The notes beneath the pieces were generated by a model that saw only the letters and a list, made by a program, of their open reading frames with translations, did not search any database and had not been told where the DNA came from. This document shows positions 30,473 through 38,692 of a DNA stretch of 64,000 nucleotides, piece after piece. A program made the position numbers and the translations under genes. The stretch comes from Myxococcales bacterium (lineage in GTDB: Bacteria > Myxococcota_A > Polyangia > Nannocystales > Nannocystaceae): assembly GCA_020633335.1 (NCBI GenBank), contig JACKDU010000011.1:248001-312000 (forward strand). The letters are read 5' to 3'. How positions within the stretch are numbered: the first letter of the stretch is position 1; every line of letters starts with the position of its first letter.

Positions 30473-31150
30473 TCAGCTCGCCGCGTCCGCGCCGTCGTCG
30501 TCGCCGTGGAAGACCTCGTCGACGATCCCCTCGGGGATCATGTCGCGGCGGTAGGTCGCGGCGAAGGTCTTGAAGATCGTCTCGAGGGGCAGGTCGTAGA
30601 AGAGCCCGCGCTCCCGGACGTACTCCATGTGCTGGCGGCCGGCGCCGTCGAAGGGCTGGAGGAGCGCGTCCTGGGTGCCGTCGAATTCGAGGGGCGGGAC
30701 CCCGAAGCGGGCGCAGAGCGAGGCGTTGAAGGCGGGGGTCGCCTTGCGCGGCACGCCGTCGATCCAGACCTCGACGTAGCCGTGGAAGACGAAGAGGTCG
30801 GTGCCCATCAGCGCCCGCAGGCGCTCGCTCGCAAGGTGGTTGCGGACATCGGCGAAGCCGAGGCGCGAGGGCAGCCCGGCGGCTCGAAAGGCCGCGCAGA
30901 GGAGCACCGCCTTGGTCACGCAGTAGCCGCGGTCGCGGTGGAGGAGGGTGCTCGCGCGGTACTCCTCGGGGTCGAGCGAGAGCGAGTAGGGGTCGTAGCG
31001 GAGGCGCTCGCGGACGTCGCGGAAGAGGAGCGCGGCCCGCTCGTGGGGATCGCTGGCGTCGCCGACGACCGCGCGCGCGTAGGCGACCACCTCCGGGTGA
31101 TCGGAGTCGACGAAGTGGCCGGGGGCGAGGAGGCGGGGGTCGTCCTGCAT
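30473..31150 (-). CDS. Transglutaminase-like cysteine protease-fold protein
   Basis: 225 residues from the ATG at 31150. The core has the nucleophile in GYCVTKAVLLCAAF and the His in VFHGYVEVWIDG. The third position, where most family members have Asp, reads KATPAFN, so the triad is incomplete or altered. The tail PLEFDGTQDALLQPFD and HMEYVRERG belong to a bacterial subfamily seen in many genomes. It may be an amidase or peptidase on an unknown substrate. There is no signal peptide. It is separated from the mod operon by 37 nt and reads the same way. Confidence 0.82.
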   Translation of the reverse strand: MQDDPRLLAPGHFVDSDHPEVVAYARAVVGDASDPHERAALLFRDVRERLRYDPYSLSLDPEEYRASTLLHRDRGYCVTKAVLLCAAFRAAGLPSRLGFADVRNHLASERLRALMGTDLFVFHGYVEVWIDGVPRKATPAFNASLCARFGVPPLEFDGTQDALLQPFDGAGRQHMEYVRERGLFYDLPLETIFKTFAATYRRDMIPEGIVDEVFHGDDDGADAAS

Positions 31151-31281
31151 GGGATCGGGCTCGCTTGATCGTGGCTGCCGGGGCGGGCCCCAGCAAGGCG
31201 CTTTTGCGGCTCCGCATCCGCAGAGCCGCCCGCACCGGCGTCGTCCGTGCCGCCGCGGCGCCGGCGTCGGCGACGCGGTCA

Positions 31282-31301
31282 ACATGTCCAAATGGACATG
31301 T
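31282..31301. repeat. Perfect copy of the dispersed palindrome
   Basis: ACATGTCC AAAT GGACATGT: all 8 arm positions pair. It lies 45 nt downstream of the acyl-CoA dehydrogenase stop and 132 nt upstream of the transglutaminase start. Confidence 0.85.
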
Positions 31302-31345
31302 CGTGCGCCCGCTCGCAGACGCCGCGCCCGCGCCCGCGCCCGCCG

Positions 31346-32534
31346 CTACTTCCCCGGCCGCAGGAGCGCCCGGGCGATGATCACCTTCTGGATCTCGGAG
31401 GTCCCCTCGTAGATCCGCAGCGCCCGGATCTCGCGGTAGAGCCGCTCGGGCACCTGGCCGACCGTGACGCCGAGGCCGCCGAGGCTCTGGACCGCGCGGT
31501 CGATCGTCCGCTGCGCCGACTCGGTGGCGAAGAGCTTGGCCATCGCCGGCTGGTCGACGCTCGCCCGCCCCTGATCGCGGGCCGCCGCCGCCCGGTAGAC
31601 CAGGAGCTGGGCGGCGACGTGATCGGTGGCGACGTCGGCGAGCGCGAACTGGAGGCCCTGCTGGGCGGCCAGCGGCTTGCCGAATTGCCGGCGCGAATTG
31701 AGGTGCTCGATCATCGTCGTCAGCGCCCGGTCGGCGAGGCCGAGGGCGGCCGCGCCGACGCTGACCCGGAAGACGTCGAGGTTGCCGAGGGCGATCTTGA
31801 GGCCCTCACCCGGCGCGCCGAGGCGGTGCTCGGCCGGGACCTCGACCCCCTCGAGATCGACCGCGCCGATCGGGTGGGGCGCGATCACCTTGATCGGCGT
31901 GACCCGAAGGCCAGGCGCGTCGCCGGGGACCCAGAAGGCGCCGAAGCGCGGGCGGCCGCCGGCGTCGTCGCCCTCCTCGCGGGCGAAGACGACGTAGGAG
32001 TCGGCGACCCCGGCGTTGGAGATGAAGCACTTGCGGCCGCGGAGGACGACCCCGCCGCCCGCCGCCGGGGTGGCGATCGTCTGCATCCCCTGGATGTCGG
32101 AGCCGGCCTCCGGCTCGGTGAGCGCGAACGCGCAGATCCGCCGGCCGCTGCGCGACGTCGGGGAGGAGCGCGGCCTGCAGCGCCGCCGGCCCGGCCATCG
32201 TCACCGGGTTGGAGCCGAGGCCCTGCATCACGAACGCGGTGTCGAGCGCCCCGCTCTCGCGCGCCAGCCACTGCCGGATCAGGCAGAGGGCGGTCGAGCG
32301 GATGGTCTCGGCGGCGCCGCCGTGGGCGGCCGGGACCACCCAGCGGAGGAGGCCGGCGTCGGCGAGGCGGGCGACGTAGGCGCGGGTCGCCGCGCCCTCG
32401 TCGGACTCGTCCTCGGGGCGCTCGCGGACGCCGGCGCAGAAGCGCTCGAGGTCGTCCTCGAGCGCCTCCCAGGTCGCCGGATCGCCGGCGATCACCCCGA
32501 GCTCGCGGCGGAGGATCCTCGGATCGACGATCAT
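31346..32534 (-). CDS. Acyl-CoA dehydrogenase family protein, one frame break
   Basis: Two overlapping frames make one gene of about 395 residues if one base near 32151 is removed. The first frame ends its sense in LQAALLPDVA; the second resumes with RRICAFALTEPEAGSDIQG, the FAD-binding loop of the family. Further seen: KCFISNAG, the middle beta-domain, RRQFGKPLAAQQGLQFALAD, the QSLGGLG segment, and RIYEGTSEIQK with the catalytic Glu. The enzyme would introduce an alpha-beta double bond into a CoA thioester. It is the last gene of a three-gene operon, 7 nt after the hydratase. Confidence 0.88.
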
Positions 32535-32541
32535 CGCGGGC

Positions 32542-33403
32542 CTACTTCCAGAGCGGCTTGCGCTTGCCGACGCGGGCCTGGTCGGCCTCGCGGAAGTCGG
32601 GGTGCTGCATGCAGATCGCCTGGGCCTGGGCCTCGGCCTCGATCGCCGCGTCGAGGTCCATGTCGAGCTCCTGCTGGAGCATCCGCTTGGTCATCCGCAG
32701 CGAGAAGTGGGGGCCGGCGGCGAGCTCGGCGGCGAGCTTGAAGGCCTCGCGGTCGACGTTCTCGCGGTCGGGCTCGTCGTCGACCACGCGGTTGACCAGG
32801 CCGATCTGGGCGCAGCGCTCGGCCGTCACCCGGCCGCCGAGCATCAGGATCTCGCTGGCGTGGCCGAGGCCGACGACCCGCGGGAGGAGGTAAGCTCGCG
32901 CCCATGTCGGCGCCCGAGAGGCCGACCTGGGGGAAGAGGAAGGAGAAGAAGCCGCCGCGGCCGATCACCCGGAGGTCGGAGGCGAGGGCCATCACCGCGC
33001 CGGCGCCCGCGGCCACCCGCTTGATCGAGCAGACGATCGGCAGCGGGCACATCCGCATCGCCTGGATCAGCTCGCCGGTCATCCGCGTGAAGCGGAGGAG
33101 CCCCTCGGTGTCGCGCTCGAAGAGGCGGGTGATGATGTCGTCGACGTCGCCGCCGCCGCAGAAGGCCCGGCCCTCGCCCTGGAGCACCAGCGCCCGCGCG
33201 CCCTCGCCCGAGGGGTCGTAGGTCCGGCCGCCGACCGTCTTGAAGAGGTCGGTGAGCTCCCGGTAGACCTGAAAGGTGAGGGCGTTGAAGCGCTCGGGGC
33301 GGGCGAGGGTGATCACGCCGACGCGCTCGCGCTCCTCGTAGCGGAAGCTCTCGGGGGTCGGCGTCGGCGCCCAGCGGAGGTCAGGCGGGGGGGTGGTCGT
33401 CAT
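32542..33403 (-). CDS. Enoyl-CoA hydratase/isomerase family protein, one frame break
   Basis: About 286 residues after removing one base of a TT (coding strand) at 32892. Frame one opens with FRYEERERVGVITLARPERFNAL and carries the oxyanion-hole motif GEGRAFCGGGDVDD and AAGAGAVMALASDLR; it then breaks in GADMGAS. Frame two continues YLLPRVVGLGHASEILMLGG, ITLE-like GLVNRVVDD and DFREADQARVGKRKP. Crotonase fold: it hydrates or isomerises an enoyl-CoA. The extended N-terminus before the first strand and the final segment match hydratases often encoded beside aryl-CoA (salicylyl/aminobenzoyl-CoA) degradation genes, which agrees with the RidA neighbour but is inference. Confidence 0.88.
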
Positions 33404-33436
33404 CGCGCTCTCGTCTCTTCCTTGAGGCCTCGAGGT

Positions 33437-33456
33437 ACCTGTCGCTTGGTTCAGGT
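33437..33456. repeat. Copy of the dispersed palindrome over the ridA stop codon
   Basis: ACCTGTCG CTTG GTTCAGGT. The outer five bases pair perfectly, the inner ones do not. It overlaps the stop codon at 33451-33453. Confidence 0.5.
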
Positions 33457-33864
33457 GGCGGCGCTCGCCGGGGGGAGCACCGCGATCCCCTGGATCTCGA
33501 CCTTCGCGCGATCCTCGAGGAGGGCGGCGACCTCGACCAGCGCCATCGCCGGGAAGTGCTTGCCGATGAGCGCGCGGTAGGCCGCGCCGACCTCGGCGAT
33601 CGCGGCGATGTACTCGCGCTTGTCGGTGACGTAGATCGTCAGGCTGATGAGGTGCTCCGGTCTCCCACCTGCAGCCGCGACGACGGCGACGACATTTGCC
33701 AGCGCCTGGCGGAACTGCGGGGCGAACTCGTCGCTGACAAATTGCTCGCGCTCGTCCCAGCCGATCTGGCCGGCGATCGCCAGAAACTCGCCGCTGGCGG
33801 CCATTCCGTTGCTGTAGCCGCGGGGCCGGGGCCAGCCTTCGGGTTGGGCGATCCGGTGAGGCAT
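33451..33864 (-). CDS. RidA (YjgF/UK114) family protein
   Basis: 137 residues, typical size. RidA proteins are trimeric deaminases that hydrolyse reactive enamine/imine intermediates to ketones. Seen: NGMAASGEFLAIAGQIGWD, the QALANVVAVVAAAGG helix, LTIYVTDKREYIAAI, and FPAMALVEVAALLEDRAKVEIQGIA. The usual terminal substrate-binding Arg-x-x-x-E-I-E signature reads DRAKVEIQ. It starts the operon with the hydratase and acyl-CoA dehydrogenase, and in that setting may clear an enamine formed in degradation of an amino-substituted CoA thioester. The gene is somewhat richer in A/T-ending codons than its neighbours. Confidence 0.9.
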   Translation of the reverse strand: MPHRIAQPEGWPRPRGYSNGMAASGEFLAIAGQIGWDEREQFVSDEFAPQFRQALANVVAVVAAAGGRPEHLISLTIYVTDKREYIAAIAEVGAAYRALIGKHFPAMALVEVAALLEDRAKVEIQGIAVLPPASAAT

Positions 33865-33894
33865 CGGCGGCGAGTGTCGCAGCCGCACGTGGAG

Positions 33895-33957
33895 GTGGCA
33901 ACGAGACTTGCCGGATCCCCGTCGACTCGCCGCCGAGGGGTGGCAACGGGACTTGCC
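33895..33957. promoter_or_regulatory. Two direct copies of an inverted-repeat operator-like site
   Basis: GTGGCAACGAGACTTGCC at 33895-33912 and GTGGCAACGGGACTTGCC at 33940-33957, spaced 45 nt centre to centre. Each is internally symmetric (GGCAA-N6-TTGCC). They lie in the divergent spacer between ridA and the acidic lipoprotein. A further inverted repeat, AACCCTTTGA/TCAAGGGGTT, follows at 33980-34001. Confidence 0.6.
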
Positions 33958-34059
33958 AGGGGCGCATTTGCCCGAGCAAAACCCTTTGATCTCAAGGGGT
34001 TGTCCCGTGGCATGAGCTTCGCTTTGAAGGGGCGCGACCGCAGGAAAAGGAAAGACGCC

Positions 34060-34737
34060 ATGACCAAGCTCCTCCGCACCTCCGCCCTCACCGCCCTCAC
34101 CACCCTCGTCCTCGCCCTCGCCGCCTGCGGGCCCGAGATCGATGACGTCGCCGATGGCAGCACGGGCGGGTCCGACGTCGAGGTCGACGAGGAGCTGCCG
34201 ATCGCCGCGCCCGATCGCGGCGAGATCGACGACGATCTCGAGGACATCAGCGTCGGTCCGCGGCCGGTGAACCCGGCGAGCGCCGACGCCGGCCTCGCGC
34301 TCGCGGCCCGCGACGACGGCCCCTGCGACACCTGGGGTCCGGGCCTCGACGATCTCGAGATCGGCGACGGCGTCGACGGCCAGGGCGCGCAGGCGGGCGA
34401 GCTCCCGCTGGCGGACCTCGCGGATGACTCCGAGGACACCTCGGGTCACGACGGCGAGCTCGACCTCGCCGGCGGCGAGCCCTGGGCGGCGCCGGCGATC
34501 GACGACCTCGCCTACGTCGACGACGAGGACGCGTCGGCGCCGGAGCACGGCGACCCGTGGTACGCCGACCGCCCGGACGAGCCGGGGGACACCGACGGTG
34601 ACGACGGCGAGCTCGACATCGCCGACGGCGGCGACGCGCCGGCGCCGGAGCTCGATGACCCGTGGTACGCCGATCGCCCGGACGAGCCGGGGGACACCGA
34701 CGGTGACGACGAGCTCGACATCGCCGTCGGCGCCTAG
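34060..34737 (+). CDS. Very acidic lipoprotein with duplicated DPWYADRPDEPGD unit
   Basis: 225 residues. The signal peptide ends in LALAACGPE (lipobox Cys about 22). The mature chain is dominated by Asp, Glu, Gly and Pro, has no predicted folded core, and ends in a near-exact tandem duplication of about 30 residues (DPWYADRPDEPGDTDGDD followed by ELDIA). Aspartate-rich repeats suggest calcium binding or a charged surface layer, but that is inference. The ribosome site is AGGAAAAGGAAAG before the ATG at 34060. Upstream lie the paired operator-like repeats. The family is not recognised. Confidence 0.78.
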   Translation: MTKLLRTSALTALTTLVLALAACGPEIDDVADGSTGGSDVEVDEELPIAAPDRGEIDDDLEDISVGPRPVNPASADAGLALAARDDGPCDTWGPGLDDLEIGDGVDGQGAQAGELPLADLADDSEDTSGHDGELDLAGGEPWAAPAIDDLAYVDDEDASAPEHGDPWYADRPDEPGDTDGDDGELDIADGGDAPAPELDDPWYADRPDEPGDTDGDDELDIAVGA

Positions 34738-34762
34738 CCTCCCCGCGCTCTGATCGCTGGCT

Positions 34763-34795
34763 TCGCCGCCGTCGCCGCCCAGGCGTCGGCGGCGA
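34763..34795. terminator. Hairpin between convergent genes
   Basis: Perfect 9-bp arms TCGCCGCCG/CGGCGGCGA between the lipoprotein stop (34737) and the CBS-protein stop (34805). No T-run is present, so it is only a candidate bidirectional terminator. Confidence 0.45.
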
Positions 34796-34804
34796 GTCGC
34801 CGCG

Positions 34805-35227
34805 TCAGCTCGCCGCGTTCGCCCGCCGCTGGTCGCGGATCGCCCGCAGCACGTCGACGTACGAGACGATGCCGACCAGGCGCGGGCCTGCGACCACGCA
34901 GATCGCCCCCACCCGGAGGTCGACGAAGAAGTCGAGCGCGCGGTCGATCGTGTCGCCCGGGGTCAGGGTGATCACGTTCGAGGTCATCGCCTGCCAGAGC
35001 GGGGTGTCGAGGAGCTCGACCGTCGCCATCACGTTCTCGTCGACCATCTGATCCGGCGGACGGTAGTGGCGGATGTCGCGGTCGCTGATCAGCCCGACGA
35101 GCTCCTCCCCCTTGAGCACCGGGAGGTGGCGGATGTCGTTGTCGTGGAGGATCTGGATGGCCGCCCCGAGCGGCTCAGAGCTCTGGATGGTGATCACATC
35201 CCGGGTCATGATCTCGGCGAGCTTCAC
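34805..35227 (-). CDS. Two-CBS-domain protein
   Basis: 140 residues made of a Bateman module: CBS1 at about 1-60 (MTRDVITIQSSEPLGAAIQI, GLISDRDIRHY) and CBS2 at about 78-135 (MTSNVITLTPGDTIDRALDF, GIVSYVDVLRAI). Such stand-alone pairs bind adenosine nucleotides or S-adenosyl compounds and regulate a partner protein. No attached effector domain is present. Upstream on the same strand is a 21-bp hairpin and the DUF4215 lipoprotein, but the 130-nt gap suggests an independent promoter. Confidence 0.9.
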   Translation of the reverse strand: MKLAEIMTRDVITIQSSEPLGAAIQILHDNDIRHLPVLKGEELVGLISDRDIRHYRPPDQMVDENVMATVELLDTPLWQAMTSNVITLTPGDTIDRALDFFVDLRVGAICVVAGPRLVGIVSYVDVLRAIRDQRRANAAS

Positions 35228-35240
35228 GGCTGGCGATTGA

Positions 35241-35296
35241 ACCCCGGGGGGCCCGGCCGGCGACGCGAAAGCTTTGCCGGTCGGGCCCCCCGGGGT
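35241..35296 (-). terminator. Very strong hairpin after the DUF4215 lipoprotein gene
   Basis: A 15-bp perfect stem (ACCCCGGGGGGCCCG with its complement) continues through one G-T pair and five more pairs around a 14-nt loop. It lies 62 nt past the stop at 35359 and just before the CBS gene. It lacks a T-run. Confidence 0.6.
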
Positions 35297-35358
35297 CCAG
35301 AGGGCGCGTTTGGGCGCCGGGCGACGCGCGGAAGCGCGCGTCCCCCGGGCCTGCGGGG

Positions 35359-37605
35359 TCAGCCGGGCTCGATCTCGCAGGTGTTCGAGCAGCCGTCGCC
35401 GTTGTTCAGGTTGCCGTCGTCGCAGGCCTCACCGGGCTGCTTGTAGCCGTCGCCGCACTTCGCGTTCTTGCAGACGTTGGTGCAGGTGTCGGTGTTGATC
35501 TGGTTGCCGTCGTCGCACTCCTCGCCGGGCTGCTTGTAGCCGTCGCCGCACTTCGGCAGCTTGCACATGTTGGTGCAGAAGTCGGTGTTGACCATGTTGC
35601 CGTCGTCGCACTCCTCGCCCGGCCCCTTGAAGCCGTCGCCGCAGACCGGGAGCTTGCAGGCGTTGGTGCAGGAGTCGGTGTTGACCTTGTTGCCGTCGTC
35701 GCACTCCTCACCGGGCTGCTTGTAGCCGTCGCCGCAGACCGGGAGCTTGCAGGCGTTGGTGCAGGAGTCGGTGTTGACCTTGTTGCCGTCGTCGCACTCC
35801 TCGCCCGCCTGCTTGTAGCCGTCGCCGCAGACCGGGAGCTTGCAGGCGTTGGTGCAGAAGTCGAAGTTGGAGTTGTTGCCGTCGTCGCACTCCTCGCCGG
35901 GCTGCTTGAAGCCGTCGCCGCAGACCGGGAGCTTGCAATCGTTGGTGCAGTTGTCGTTGTTCGAGTCGTTGCCGTCGTCGCACTCCTCGCCCGGCCCCGG
36001 GAAGCCGTCGCCGCAGACGTTGAGGGTGCAGTCGAACTTGCAGGCCTTGGTGTTGCCGTTGTTGGCCCCGTCGTCGCACTCCTCCTTGCCCTGCCAGATG
36101 AAGCCGTCGCCGCACTTCGCGTTGAGGCAGGCGAGGATGCAGGCGCCGCCGTTGGAGTTCTGGTCGCCGTTGTCGCACTCCTCGCCGGGCTGCTTGAAGC
36201 CGTCGCCGCAGGCCGCGAGCTTGCAGACGTTGGTGCAGGAGTCGTTGTTGTTCTGGTTGCCGTCGTCGCAGGCCTCGTTCGGCGCCTTGAGGCCGTCGCC
36301 GCAGAAGGCCTTGGTGCAGTTGAGCTTGCAGTAGCCGTTGTTGGCGTTGTTCGGGCCGTCGTCGCACTGCTCGACGCCCTGGTGGATGTAGCCGTCACCG
36401 CACTTGGCGTTGGTGCAGTTGAGGAGGCAGTCGCCGATGTTCGAGTTCTGGTTGCCGAGGTCGCACTGCTCGCCCTTGCTCATCTGGACGAAGCCGTCGC
36501 CGCAGGCCGGCAGCGCGCAGAGGTCGGTGCAGCCGTCGTCCTGGTTGCCGTTCATCCCGTCGTCGCACTGCTCGCCGGGGTCCTCGATGTTGTTGCCGCA
36601 CTCCTCGATCACGCACTCCGGCGAGCAGCCGTCGCCGGAGAAGTTGTTGCCGTCGTCGCAGCCCTCGCCCGGCCCCTTGTCGCCGTCGCCGCAGACGTTC
36701 TTCAGGCACTCGGCGTTGCAGGCCTTGCCGGGGCCGTTGTTCATCCCGTCGTCGCACTCCTCCTCGCCGGGCGGGAGGTTCCAGACCAGGCCGTCGCCGC
36801 AGATCGCCAGCTTGCACTCGAGGGTGCACTCGCCCTGGTTGGTGTTCTGCGGGCCCTTGTCGCACTCCTCGTTCTTCACCTCCTGGACGAAGGAGTCGCC
36901 GCAGATCGCGTTGGTGCAGTTGTTGGTGCACTCGTCGGTGTTGACGTCGTTGCCGTCGTCGCACTCCTCCTGGGCCGAGACCAGGCCGTCGCCGCAGGAG
37001 GCGAGCTTGCACTCGTTGGTGCACTCGTCGTCGTTGACCTTGTTGCCGTCGTCGCAGCCCTCGCCCGGGCCCATGTAGCCGTCGCCGCAGACGTTCTCGG
37101 TGCAGTCGAGCTTGCAGGAGCCCTCGTTCTGGTTGTCCGCGCCGAGGTCACACTCCTCCTTCGGGCCCTGATCGCCGTCGCCGCAGACGTTGAGGGTGCA
37201 GTCGAGCTTGCACTCCTGGCCCGGGCCGTTCTTCATCCCGTCGTCGCACTCTTCGCCCTTGTCCGGCTGGAGCTCGCCGTTGCCGCAGGGGGTGCCGCCG
37301 TTGCCCATCCCGGTGGTGGTCTCCTCGCCGCCGCTGGTCCCCGAGCCCTGCGAGTCGCCGCCGGTCCCGGACTGGGAGTCCTCGCCGCCTGACATCGACG
37401 CCCCCGAGTCGCTCTCGGTCGCGCTCGCGGAGGCGGAGTTGCTCTCGGTGTTCGTGTCGCTCGCGGAGCCTGAGTTGCTCTCGGAGGCCGACGCCGACGC
37501 GTTGGTGTTGGAGCCGCCGCCGTTGCAGGCGATCAGCGCGGTGGAGCCGGCGAGGAAGAGGAGCGCCGGCGTTGCCAGGGAGATGAAATACGATCGCAGA
37601 GCCAT
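35359..37605 (-). CDS. Lipoprotein with twenty DUF4215 cysteine-rich repeats
   Basis: 748 residues from the ATG at 37605, which opens a signal peptide ending in STALIACNGG (lipobox). A Ser/Thr/Asn/Gly linker of about 90 residues is followed by 20 tandem repeats of the form CGDGxxxPGEECDDGNxxNxDxCTNxCKLxx (DUF4215, the Myxococcus cysteine-rich repeat). Each has four cysteines that can form local disulfides, and the DDGN-x-N-x-D loop resembles calcium-binding loops (inference). The last repeats are nearly identical at DNA level, which implies recent expansion. It is probably an elongated surface rod, possibly adhesive. A smaller relative with eight repeats lies at 52802-54514. Confidence 0.93.
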   Translation of the reverse strand: MALRSYFISLATPALLFLAGSTALIACNGGGSNTNASASASESNSGSASDTNTESNSASASATESDSGASMSGGEDSQSGTGGDSQGSGTSGGEETTTGMGNGGTPCGNGELQPDKGEECDDGMKNGPGQECKLDCTLNVCGDGDQGPKEECDLGADNQNEGSCKLDCTENVCGDGYMGPGEGCDDGNKVNDDECTNECKLASCGDGLVSAQEECDDGNDVNTDECTNNCTNAICGDSFVQEVKNEECDKGPQNTNQGECTLECKLAICGDGLVWNLPPGEEECDDGMNNGPGKACNAECLKNVCGDGDKGPGEGCDDGNNFSGDGCSPECVIEECGNNIEDPGEQCDDGMNGNQDDGCTDLCALPACGDGFVQMSKGEQCDLGNQNSNIGDCLLNCTNAKCGDGYIHQGVEQCDDGPNNANNGYCKLNCTKAFCGDGLKAPNEACDDGNQNNNDSCTNVCKLAACGDGFKQPGEECDNGDQNSNGGACILACLNAKCGDGFIWQGKEECDDGANNGNTKACKFDCTLNVCGDGFPGPGEECDDGNDSNNDNCTNDCKLPVCGDGFKQPGEECDDGNNSNFDFCTNACKLPVCGDGYKQAGEECDDGNKVNTDSCTNACKLPVCGDGYKQPGEECDDGNKVNTDSCTNACKLPVCGDGFKGPGEECDDGNMVNTDFCTNMCKLPKCGDGYKQPGEECDDGNQINTDTCTNVCKNAKCGDGYKQPGEACDDGNLNNGDGCSNTCEIEPG

Positions 37606-37681
37606 GGAGAAACCCGGTACGCCCGCCCAAAAACGTCGGCGAGGCGCACATTTGGGAAAATAGCGCATTCGCAGGGCGGCC

Positions 37682-38692
37682 TCACCTGGGATCGCGTCCG
37701 CCGGGAATTGAATCCATGTGCGCTGGGTCTTCGCCACCCGCGCGGAGCGGTCGCCGGCGAGCGAGCGCGCGGAGCTCGTCCGGGTGGAAGAGGTTGAGGT
37801 AGTAGGCGACGCTGATCCACGAGAAGGGGCCGACGTTGAGGGTGAGGAGGATGGAGAGGTGGAGGGCGACGCCGATCGCCACGAAGCCGAGCCGGAGGTC
37901 GCGTCGCACGCAGAGGGCGCGGAGCCGCCCGGGCCGCGCAGGAGTCGCTCGGTAGTAATAGAAGAGCAGCAGAAAGATCGCGCTGATCTCCCAGATCCAG
38001 GTCAGGGCGGTCGCCACCTGGAGGACGAGCACCGCGGGGGCCGCGGCCGTCCAGCCCATGTCGAAGCGCCGCCAGGTCGGCTCCTGAAAGACCCAGTAGA
38101 GGGCGGAGAACCCGCCCGCGGGCGTCCACGGCACCCCGAGCTTGCTGAGGCCGGTGGTCGTGTAGACCGCGAGAATTTGGAGGATCAGGAGGTAGCGCGG
38201 CCAGGCGGCGATCTCGACGGCGGGCCGCCAGCTCCCGCGGCGGAGGCGGGCGTCGACCGAGAGGGTCGCGGTCGCGCCCGCGAGGAAGAGGATCCAGAGG
38301 GCGTTGCCGATGAGCAGGTCGTAGCCGCCGATGATCGTCGGGTCGCTGCGGACGATCGCCTGGTAGACCTGGCCGGCGATCAGGAGCACCACCCGCCCGC
38401 CGGCGCCGACGGTCACGAGGAGCGCGAGGAGGAGCCCGAGGGGCACGAGGGCGCCGATCACCGGGGCTCGCGGGCCGCCGAGCGCGCGGATCAGCCAGTG
38501 GTCGCCGCTCCGGAGCTCGAGCATCCCGCCGTCGGCGGCGTCGACCCAGAAGACCTGATCGAGGCCGGCGGCCGCCATCGATCCGATCGAGTAGAGCATG
38601 CAGAGGCCGACCGCGATCCGGAAGAGCGCGAGGCCGTCGGCCGGCTCGCGGCGCCCGAGGAGCTCGACCGCCGACGACCAGAGGCGCCTCAT
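37682..38692 (-). CDS. HTTM-domain membrane protein (vitamin K-dependent carboxylase-like)
   Basis: 336 residues with about eight hydrophobic segments. The opening RREPADGLALFRIAVGLCMLYSI and the blocks LLIGNALWILFLAGATATLSVDARLRR and LQILAVYTTTGLSKLG match the HTTM family, related to the membrane part of vitamin K-dependent gamma-carboxylase. The bacterial function is unknown. The ATG at 38692 overlaps the stop of the preceding gene (ATGA), so the pair is translationally coupled. The open frame continues far upstream, but only as a shadow of the neighbour. Confidence 0.88.
   Translation of the reverse strand: MRRLWSSAVELLGRREPADGLALFRIAVGLCMLYSIGSMAAAGLDQVFWVDAADGGMLELRSGDHWLIRALGGPRAPVIGALVPLGLLLALLVTVGAGGRVVLLIAGQVYQAIVRSDPTIIGGYDLLIGNALWILFLAGATATLSVDARLRRGSWRPAVEIAAWPRYLLILQILAVYTTTGLSKLGVPWTPAGGFSALYWVFQEPTWRRFDMGWTAAAPAVLVLQVATALTWIWEISAIFLLLFYYYRATPARPGRLRALCVRRDLRLGFVAIGVALHLSILLTLNVGPFSWISVAYYLNLFHPDELRALARRRPLRAGGEDPAHMDSIPGGRDPR

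Noticed and set aside
31247..32893. A forward open frame opposite the acyl-CoA dehydrogenase and hydratase
   Set aside because: No motifs are present, and the reverse strand holds both enzyme families with catalytic residues.
35400..37250. Dense direct repeats in the DUF4215 gene as a CRISPR or satellite
   Set aside because: The period equals the cysteine-rich protein repeat and the frame is open throughout.
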